12,272 bases of DNA from Lachnospiraceae bacterium (lineage in GTDB: Bacteria > Bacillota > Clostridia > Lachnospirales > Lachnospiraceae): the NCBI GenBank assembly GCA_900759665.1, contig CAAEWE010000021.1, positions 1-12,272 on the forward strand, in the 5' to 3' direction. The notes under the pieces were generated by a model. That model was given only the letters and a program-made list of their open reading frames with translations, made no database searches and was not told the DNA's origin. Positions 6,910-12,272 of this stretch are shown in pieces. Position numbers and translations under genes: made by a program. Each line of letters opens with the position of its first letter. Positions within the stretch are counted from its first letter, which is position 1.

Positions 6910-6960
6910 AAACGCAAGAGCAAGCGGAATGATATTACCGAACCGCTCGCTCTTGCGTTT
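6910..6960 (-). terminator. Long hairpin terminator after the toxin remnant
   Basis: An 18-bp inverted repeat (6910-6927 with 6943-6960, one mismatch that is a G-U pair on one strand) has a 15-base loop. It begins at the stop codon of the RelE remnant on the minus strand. The T-tract is short in that direction and longer on the plus strand (TTTTATTT), so it may act both ways. Confidence 0.65.
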
Positions 6961-7142
6961 TATTTGTCAAACAAACCATGCTTATTTGCTCTTTTCTGAG
7001 CAAGTTCATATACTTCTTCGTCGGCACGAACACCGATTACAATAACCATCATAGAAGATTCTGTACGACGAAACTGATAGACGATCCGTAACCCAGCAGA
7101 GCGAAGCTTAAAAATCAGCCAGTTCATCTTCTGTAATGCCAA
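6960..7142 (-). pseudogene. RelE/ParE-family toxin, C-terminal remnant
   Basis: The frame gives KLRSAGLRIVYQF...MVIVIGVRADEEVYELAQKR, the C-terminal half of a type II RelE/ParE-family toxin, in which the KLRSAGLR and IGVRxDExVY segments are typical. Full-length members have about 90-110 residues; about the first 55-60 are gone. The N-terminal ten residues of this frame (MALQKMNWLI) are antitoxin DNA read out of frame: the deletion joined the antitoxin end (ITEDELADF) to the toxin middle at about 7110. Toxins of this family cleave mRNA or act on gyrase; here the missing half removes much of the fold, so activity is unlikely. Confidence 0.8.
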
Positions 7143-7295
7143 GGCGACGATTCATTTCTTCCTCAGAAATTAAAGAAGAAGGATTAAAATGTGCCATGCG
7201 CTCTGTTTGACCTCTTCAAAAATTTTTCCCGCAAGGCCACGATTGAACTGCGTAATTGGAACCGTATTTGTAATAGCACTCATAACAGAAGCCAT
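7108..7295 (-). pseudogene. Phd/YefM-type antitoxin with internal deletion
   Basis: From the ATG at 7295 the frame reads MASVMSAITNTVPITQFNRG then LAGKIFEEVKQS, the DNA-binding N-terminus of a Phd/YefM-type antitoxin. It then shifts out of frame. The rest appears in another frame: RMAHFNPSSLISEEEMNRRL then GITEDELADF, stopping at 7108-7110. Roughly 35-40 residues between KQS and RMAHF are missing. The junction reads CAGAGCG, which fits both expected sides (K-Q-S-G and A-E-R), so the deletion probably ran between short direct repeats. The gene lay directly before the toxin, the normal order for such pairs. Confidence 0.75.
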
Positions 7296-7313
7296 AATCG
7301 TCAACTTCTTTCT

Positions 7314-7809
7314 TTATTCATATTGTATCACAATCCCACGATCCATCGTGTAATGGCCATCTCGAAGATCAATCAGCGCGCGATATCTGTTTTTCTCATT
7401 TTCCGTGAGCTTATCACTTTCGAGAAGGAAATGAAAACGCTCTGCTTCAATACCGACAAGCTCCACTAGCTGATATTGGGCATCCTCGAATGTGAGACCA
7501 TCCACATTTTTCAGAGAAATAAATACCACGGGATATTTTCCAAGGTACTCATCGCAAAGCTTTTCGCTTCGGGAAATATACAGACCATCAAATAGTGTTT
7601 TATCCGTTCCGATTTCAAAGAAATATCGGAGCATACTCATATTAATTAAACGTCTTTCCAAATCTCCGGGGCCGAGTAAAGAGATTTACTTTTCCCCATT
7701 GATTAAGAAGCTGCTCAATTAATCTGGTTTTGTCGATGTAATAAAATCCCTCTTTGCGGATTTTCTCAAAGCTCTCTATGCCAATCGGCAGCTTTAAAAC
7801 ATCTGGCAT
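7314..7809 (-). pseudogene. AAA-ATPase-like/DUF1703 protein, 4-bp duplication and 3' truncation
   Basis: From the ATG at 7809 (AAAGGAG about 10 bases upstream) the frame reads MPDVLKLPIGIESFEKIRKE, DKTRLIEQLLNQWGKVNLF, then the ATP-binding TRPRRFGKT and a stop. The protein resumes in the next frame as NMSMLRYFFEIGTDKTLFDG, continuing to ENEKNRYRALIDLRDGHYTMD. At the break TAAT is duplicated; removing one copy restores GKT-F-N-M-S-M-L-R. Intact members are about 500-580 residues, with an N-terminal ATPase-like domain and a C-terminal PD-(D/E)XK-type domain. Here only the first 150-160 remain: the last residues (RGIVIQYE) run into the promoter region of the antitoxin. It is doubly disabled. These proteins often occur in many copies and are thought to be selfish; that is family-level inference. 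Confidence 0.85.
7322..7334 (-). promoter_or_regulatory. Operator-like palindrome of the toxin-antitoxin pair
   Basis: ATTGT-ATC-ACAAT is a perfect 5-bp inverted repeat 26 bases upstream of the antitoxin ATG. On the minus strand it contains a -10-like TACAAT. Antitoxins of this class repress their own promoter through such palindromes, so this may be the former operator. Confidence 0.35.
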
Positions 7810-7886
7810 ATCTTACTTGCTCCTTTCCGAAGCAGTACTCCTAGTATCATTGAATGTCTGAAATAGCAAGGTAAACCACAAGGGCT

Positions 7887-7918
7887 GGGACAGTGGTCTG
7901 ATTAATGTCCCTGTCACC
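7887..7918. repeat. REP-like palindrome
   Basis: GGGACA (7887-7892) and TGTCCC (7906-7911) form a 6-bp inverted repeat, followed by CTGTCACC. The GTCCCTGTCACC ending resembles REP-type palindromes seen scattered in Clostridia, possibly linked to Y1 transposases. The surrounding 7815-7936 holds no gene. Confidence 0.3.
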
Positions 7919-7936
7919 ATGGGTCCCTTTCTGGTT

Positions 7937-8023
7937 CTAGAGCGTGTTTGAAAAAGGCTTTCTGCAAGATGTGCGTCACAATTTGCGGGAGATTGCGGGA
8001 ATGATTTTTCAAACACGTTCTAG
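7937..8023. mobile_element. MITE-like element with CTAG target duplication
   Basis: Terminal inverted repeats of 15 bp (7941-7955, AGCGTGTTTGAAAAA; 8005-8019) match with one mismatch. They are flanked on both sides by CTAG (7937-7940 and 8020-8023), a likely 4-bp target duplication. The element is 79 bp between duplications and codes for nothing. Its inside carries two TTGCGGGA units 11 bp apart. A transposase of a family that targets CTAG (some IS5 or IS701 members) could have moved it; none is in the window. The right CTAG contains the stop codon of the Rpn remnant. Confidence 0.7.
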
Positions 8024-8608
8024 GCTAACCCGAATTCTTCATAAAGTTTTTCTAACAATTCTGGATTGCCTAATGCCTGAAGCAGTTCCTCACAACGGTT
8101 TTCTTTCGCCAGCTTCTTATACAATTCGCTCAAACGCGACATTTCTTCCTTTCTGCCTTCTGTTCTTGCATCTTCCAACTCATCTTTAAATAATTCTCGT
8201 AATGCATCACACATTGTAGGGTCACTCCTTCTTATTTCTTCATACAAATCTTTGTTTGCCGAAACACTTACCTGCAAAATTGCATCTGCATTTCTCTTAT
8301 CACCGGGTGCTGTAAAGCTGTTTACAGATTTCATAAAATTAAAAAAATCAACTTTCTCCAATTTGTCTGTAAGCACTTTCAGGAATGCATGTGTTCCTGA
8401 TTTTTCCTATTTCATTCTGAATCTGGATATCCTTTAGTTTCTCGATTATGAGAAGATCGATCTGCAGTGGCTTCTTACTGAGGTTATATTCCCGGTGGAA
8501 TTCCAGGTCTTTACGGTTATGCCGAAGCTCAAGTTCCGCTGCCGCGTAAAATCCCGGATGCCACTGGATTTTCTGGTTTTCAGGTAACTTATTTTCATCT
8601 CTGTGCAT
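8020..8608 (-). pseudogene. Rpn/PD-(D/E)XK nuclease, internal deletion (copy 2)
   Basis: The start at 8608 (MHRDENKLPENQK) has GGAGGAG 9 bases upstream. The first part reads QWHPGFYAAAELELRHNRKD, then EYNLSKKPLQIDLLIIEKLK and QNEIGKI, the N-terminal half of a PD-(D/E)XK/Rpn-type protein including the conserved D-L-L-I strand. At about 8395 the frame changes; the C-terminal part (SGTHAFLKVLTDKLEKVDFF, DADAILQVSVS-like segment, ELFKDELEDARTEGRKEE) follows in another frame to a TAG at 8020-8022. In intact relatives about 90-110 residues separate the two parts. This copy differs from the one at 3170-3589, so they are distinct genes. The C-terminal part could be expressed alone from a GTG at 8376, but no ribosome binding site supports that. 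Confidence 0.85.
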
Positions 8609-8626
8609 CTGAAAAAACTCCTCCAA

Positions 8627-8823
8627 TTTATGTATTTCCCAAATTGTGGGGGCTTATCCGATGTACTTTCCGGCGGCACTGCCGTTTTATCTTTTGTATG
8701 TGTGTAAGGACTCCTTTCTTGTTTTAAGAATAGCATGTTGTGAAGCTGGGTTCAATGCTTTTTTCGTTCCACAAACAGGTACTTTTTGTTTCTTAAATCC
8801 AGTAATTTTTACGTTAAAAAATA
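8627..8823. other. Stretch with no intact gene
   Basis: This holds only possible frameshifted continuation of the solute-binding-protein relic, and the ribosome binding site of the Rpn copy 2 start. I see no promoter. A short CGGC-ACT-GCCG hairpin (about 8672-8682) is followed by T-rich sequence on the plus strand, too weak to call. Confidence 0.4.
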
Positions 8824-9060
8824 CTACCGAAACAAAGGTTCCTGAAAGTCCTGCATAAGTGCCGGATATCCATGAAACATTGCTGCTTTCCCCTCAAGAA
8901 ACCTCTGCGTTGCAGTATTAATATCAACGTTAATATCATCTTTCGTAAAGTGTGAGTCCTTCAGAAATGTATTGGTTTCTGAAAAAATACGTTTCCATAA
9001 TGCCTCATCAAACGCGATATCCTCTGATGCACTTTCAGCTGAGCTTCTCCATTCGATTCC
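8824..9060 (-). pseudogene. Extracellular solute-binding protein fragment (sugar ABC transporter)
   Basis: A 78-codon frame without a start reads GIEWRSSAESASEDIAFDEA, KDSHFTKDDINVDINTATQR, then FLEGKAAMFHGYPALMQDFQ and a stop at 8824-8826. The F-x-x-GKAAM-x-x-GYP pattern and layout fit the C-terminal half of family 1 solute-binding proteins of sugar ABC importers. Further downstream another frame (about 8705-8785) reads CGTKKALNPASQHAIL, resembling the next conserved helix of that family, so the relic may extend to about 8705. There is no start, no signal peptide and no transporter gene nearby. Identification rests on a short segment. Confidence 0.5.
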
Positions 9061-9140
9061 ATCCAGACAAAACAGTAGCTGCTACCGTATTTTCCTCATT
9101 CTTTCCTGATAAAATCATTAATTCAATAATTTGAAAGCAA

Positions 9141-12100
9141 TTACAACCAGCTTTCCAGAACATCATTCAGCTTATTCATATCCAGCGGTTTCGCGATATG
9201 TCCATTCATGCCTGTATTTTTGGCCAACTGTACATCTTCTGCAAAAGCATTGGCAGTCATGGCAACAATAGGCAGTTTTCCCTTTTCACCCGGAAGGCTC
9301 CTGATTGCTGCAGTTGCCTCATAACCATTCATGACAGGCATTTGGATATCCATAAAAACAAGATCATACGAACCTTTCGGAGAAGCTTCCACTTTCTCAA
9401 CTGCAATTTTCCCATTTTCTGCCGTTTCCACTTTTGCACCTGTCATCTGCAAAATTTCACCAGCAATTTCTCTATTCAACTCATTATCCTCAACTAGCAG
9501 AATCTTTTTTCCCGTGTAGTCTGATTCTGACAGCTTCTCCAAATAATTTCTTGCTGTTTTTTCTTTTCTTCCTGAAGTAAACTGCCGCAGTGTAGCCGTC
9601 AGCCGGGAACGGAACAGCGGTTTTGCAATAAAAGCATCTATGCCCGCCGCCTTTGCTTCTTCTTCAATCTCGCTGAATTCATAAGATGTCAGTACAATGA
9701 TGGTGATCTCTTTTCCTATCCGTTTCCGGATCTGTCTGGCTGTTTCTATGCCATCCATATCCGGCATCTTCCAGTCTAAAATAACAGCAAAGTAATCATC
9801 TTTCAACTCATGCCGTGCATAACAGCGCTCAACCGCTTCCCTGCCGGAGAGAACCCATTCACCCATAATACCGATTTCCTTCAGTGTGGCAACTGTACTT
9901 TCACAGCAAGTCTTATCATCATCCACTACCAGAACCGGCAGATTCATCAGATTTTTATCCTGTTCTTTTTCTTTTTCCTGAAGCTCCAGATAAATTGTTA
10001 CTGTGATTTTAGTTCCCTTGTGCAAGGTACTGTCCACTTTAATAGTGCCATTCATCAGGTTCACAATATTTCTGCTGATTGCCATTCCAAGACCGGTTCC
10101 CTGAACTCTGGTTGTCCGGTGGTCATCTGCACGGCTGAAAGGATCAAACATGATTTTCTGGAATTCCGGTGACATACCGATTCCATTATCCTCAATCGTA
10201 AATTCATAGCATCCAAGTTCTGAAAATCCATTGGGTTTTTCCTCTATGGAAAAAGTAATATTTCCACCATCCGGTGTATACTTGATTGCATTACTCATCA
10301 GATTCACAAATACCTGTTGAATCCTCAGGCTGTCACCACAGACAGCCTCATGTTCAATATGATTGATGTGTATATCAAAATTATGTTTATGTTCATCAAG
10401 CACCGGTTTCGTAAGTGTAATAAGATTATCTACCAGCTCTGACAGATTGAAATCTTCCTGTGCCAATGTCATTTTTCCACTTTCAATACGTGCCATATCC
10501 AATACTTCATTGATCAGCCCCAGCAGATGGCGGCTTGATTCCGTAATCTTACTGAGACATTCAATGACTCTGTCCTGGCTCTCAATATTTGCTCCTGCAA
10601 TTGCTGTCAGGCCGACAATGGCATTCATCGGTGTCCGGATATCGTGGGACATATTGGAAAGGAATTCTGTTTTCGCACGGTTTGCATTTTCTGCAGACCG
10701 GTAAGCCTCTTTCAGTGCCTGACGGGATTCAATCTCTGCTTTCTTCTCCTGTGTCACATCCATGGATGCCAGCAATACCTTTTCCAGCTTTCCATTCTTC
10801 CATTCCAAGGGAATATAAGAAGCGATTTTATAAGTCTTTTCATCCAGGCTGCAATACTCAAACTTATAAATATCATTTTCACTTTTCAGTTTTTTCCGAA
10901 TATTATCCGGGGCTATCAGGATATCTATAGCTTCCAATGGTTCCAGTGTCTTATATTTTTCAAGAACCTGCATCTGAAAATCATGATAAAATCCCAGAGG
11001 TTTATATATCATCTGTCCATTCAGATTGTAGAATTCATATCTGTCATTTTCCAGATCACAGACAACAAAGCGGTCAACCAGACGCACAATACTCTGAATC
11101 AGCTGCTCCATGGAAGCATTATCCGCTGCCATCTGCAGATGCCGTGCGCTCTCTACCTTTGCCTCTGTGATATCACGCAGAAAGATCATGGCATATTCTG
11201 AATCCTCTATCTCACCGCGTATGATCACATTGCGGACCCATCGTTCTTCTCCATTCAGGGTGATCCGACACTCTAAAGACAATTCAGTTTCCAGACCCTT
11301 CAGCCTTTCTGCAATATAACCACGGTCGTAAAAAGAGGATACCGCCTTCTTATCTGTCTCCACAACATAGGAATCCACAAAATGCCGAATAAATTCATCC
11401 CACGTATGACTCTGTTCAAAGACGGTCATCAGGGACGGTTCAACCTTAAAGGTATCAAAAGTATTCGCTTCCAGATTCACATAATACTCGCACAAATCTG
11501 CTTTCGTAAAAGCCCGGTGGAAAGCAGCAGATTTTTGTGCCTGCATGATTTCTTTTTTCTCCGCATCAATGTTAATAAAAATCCCGGCAATCCTGCTGGC
11601 AGAACCATCCAGACGGCGTATTACTTCTGCCGATGCCCGAAACCACTGGTATTGATTATCCTTCATTCTCATACGATACTCTACCTGGTATTTTATCTGG
11701 TTCGTCTTATCCTTAATTGCCGCCTGAAGCTGCACCATTACTCTTTCTTTATCCTGTGGATGCAGAAGATCTGACCAGGATTCCAGTTTATTCGGAAAGT
11801 CCAGAGTGTCATGATAGCCAAGCATTTTTCGGAATTCATGACTCCAGTTTGCATTCACAATCTCACTGTTTTCGTCACAGTCAAAATACCAGAAGCCGGA
11901 ACAGATAGCCTCATTGAGCAGTGTCAAATTTACATGATCCCAGTTGACCTGTACGGACATAACCCAGATCTGTCTGCCCGCCTCATCTGTCGCATCCTCT
12001 TTACAAAGCCGTACATTTTTCACTGTACCGTCTGCTGCAAGGATCTGTGCTTCCCCTGTTCCGTGAAGCTGCAAAAAACGGTCTCGCTCCAGTATATCTT

Positions 12101-12272
12101 CCTCGTCATAAAAGAAGTTTCTCAATGAGCCTTTTGTCTGTTCCATGAAAGTATCGAATGTATATCCTGTACTATGCAACAGCAGATTATTCACAGACAA
12201 AATAGACAGGTTTTGGTCATAAGATCCTGTCATTATACCTACCCCGCCATTATTTTCCAGTGTTTTCTGTAC
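9141..12272 (-). CDS. Soluble hybrid histidine kinase with two receivers (5' end off window)
   Basis: The frame is open to the window edge, and the codons before the first ATG at 12233 continue the protein (ENNGGVGI before MTGSYDQN), so the N-terminus lies beyond. Numbering from that ATG, the visible 1030 residues are: a PAS-like region (1-98), a PAS domain (about 106-225), PAS-like regions (about 240-355 and 380-495), then a HisKA domain with NMSHDIRTPMN (phospho-His 530). The ATPase domain has N648, DNGIGM (682-687) and GTGLGMAI (712-719). Receiver 1 has DDD 771-773, D820, T849 and K871; receiver 2 has ED 915-916, D962, T993 and K1015. All catalytic and phospho-acceptor residues are present. 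No HPt domain and no membrane segment are visible, so it is a cytoplasmic sensor needing an outside HPt protein to pass the signal on. Signal and target are unknown. Confidence 0.95.
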   Translation of the reverse strand, partial: VQKTLENNGGVGIMTGSYDQNLSILSVNNLLLHSTGYTFDTFMEQTKGSLRNFFYDEEDILERDRFLQLHGTGEAQILAADGTVKNVRLCKEDATDEAGRQIWVMSVQVNWDHVNLTLLNEAICSGFWYFDCDENSEIVNANWSHEFRKMLGYHDTLDFPNKLESWSDLLHPQDKERVMVQLQAAIKDKTNQIKYQVEYRMRMKDNQYQWFRASAEVIRRLDGSASRIAGIFINIDAEKKEIMQAQKSAAFHRAFTKADLCEYYVNLEANTFDTFKVEPSLMTVFEQSHTWDEFIRHFVDSYVVETDKKAVSSFYDRGYIAERLKGLETELSLECRITLNGEERWVRNVIIRGEIEDSEYAMIFLRDITEAKVESARHLQMAADNASMEQLIQSIVRLVDRFVVCDLENDRYEFYNLNGQMIYKPLGFYHDFQMQVLEKYKTLEPLEAIDILIAPDNIRKKLKSENDIYKFEYCSLDEKTYKIASYIPLEWKNGKLEKVLLASMDVTQEKKAEIESRQALKEAYRSAENANRAKTEFLSNMSHDIRTPMNAIVGLTAIAGANIESQDRVIECLSKITESSRHLLGLINEVLDMARIESGKMTLAQEDFNLSELVDNLITLTKPVLDEHKHNFDIHINHIEHEAVCGDSLRIQQVFVNLMSNAIKYTPDGGNITFSIEEKPNGFSELGCYEFTIEDNGIGMSPEFQKIMFDPFSRADDHRTTRVQGTGLGMAISRNIVNLMNGTIKVDSTLHKGTKITVTIYLELQEKEKEQDKNLMNLPVLVVDDDKTCCESTVATLKEIGIMGEWVLSGREAVERCYARHELKDDYFAVILDWKMPDMDGIETARQIRKRIGKEITIIVLTSYEFSEIEEEAKAAGIDAFIAKPLFRSRLTATLRQFTSGRKEKTARNYLEKLSESDYTGKKILLVEDNELNREIAGEILQMTGAKVETAENGKIAVEKVEASPKGSYDLVFMDIQMPVMNGYEATAAIRSLPGEKGKLPIVAMTANAFAEDVQLAKNTGMNGHIAKPLDMNKLNDVLESWL

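Noticed and set aside
7815..7870. Promoter for the AAA-ATPase relic (TTGCTA with GATACT)
   Set aside because: The spacing is about 15 bases and both boxes are weak.
8446..8736. A 96-codon minus-strand frame overlapping Rpn copy 2
   Set aside because: It is out of frame with the recognisable Rpn protein over most of its length and has no ribosome binding site.
10644..11201. A 185-codon plus-strand open frame
   Set aside because: It is antisense to the hybrid kinase and shows no domain or plausible start context.

Overview
The window looks like chromosomal DNA of a Clostridia gut commensal, most likely Lachnospiraceae. The evidence is moderate-to-low GC, AGGAGG-type ribosome binding sites, TTGACA/TATAAT-like promoters, and protein types common there: Rpn-type PD-(D/E)XK nucleases, AAA-ATPase/DUF1703 proteins, GLUG-repeat surface proteins and soluble multi-PAS hybrid kinases. 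I cannot name a genus from sequence alone. Every gene I can support lies on the minus strand; plus-strand open frames are antisense shadows.

Layout, in transcription order from high to low coordinates. (1) 12272-9141: a large soluble hybrid histidine kinase with two receivers, its N-terminus off the window. (2) 9140-6900: a graveyard holding a sugar-binding-protein relic, an Rpn-nuclease relic, an 83-bp MITE-like element with CTAG target duplication, an AAA-ATPase relic broken by a 4-bp duplication, and a Phd/RelE toxin-antitoxin pair collapsed by deletions. (3) 6880-6275: an intact single-gene unit (promoter, AllA/ureidoglycolate-lyase-like gene, terminator). (4) 6270-5850: a gutted diguanylate cyclase gene. 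(5) 5853-3609: an intact two-gene signalling operon, V4R-domain sensor then HAMP-PAS-GGDEF diguanylate cyclase, with a near-consensus promoter and a strong terminator; between the cyclase and the terminator lies a frameshifted small reading frame. (6) 3589-3091: the C-terminal remnant of a second Rpn nuclease, with its terminator. (7) 3090-2668: an AT-rich intergenic region carrying a promoter with a tandem repeat box. (8) 2667-1: a two-gene operon of exported proteins, a membrane-anchored protein of unknown family followed by a large GLUG-repeat surface protein running off the window.

How the parts work together. The intact genes are mostly signalling and cell surface. The V4R protein plausibly senses a small ligand or metal and controls the co-transcribed cyclase, whose GGDEF and RxxD inhibitory site are both intact, so c-di-GMP output is expected. 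The hybrid kinase is a separate phosphorelay input. The exported pair has its own promoter with a possible activator-binding direct repeat. The broken genes are dominated by selfish or mobile types (Rpn, AAA-ATPase/DUF1703, toxin-antitoxin), most broken by deletion rather than scattered point mutation. No CRISPR array, tRNA, rRNA or intact transposase gene was seen.
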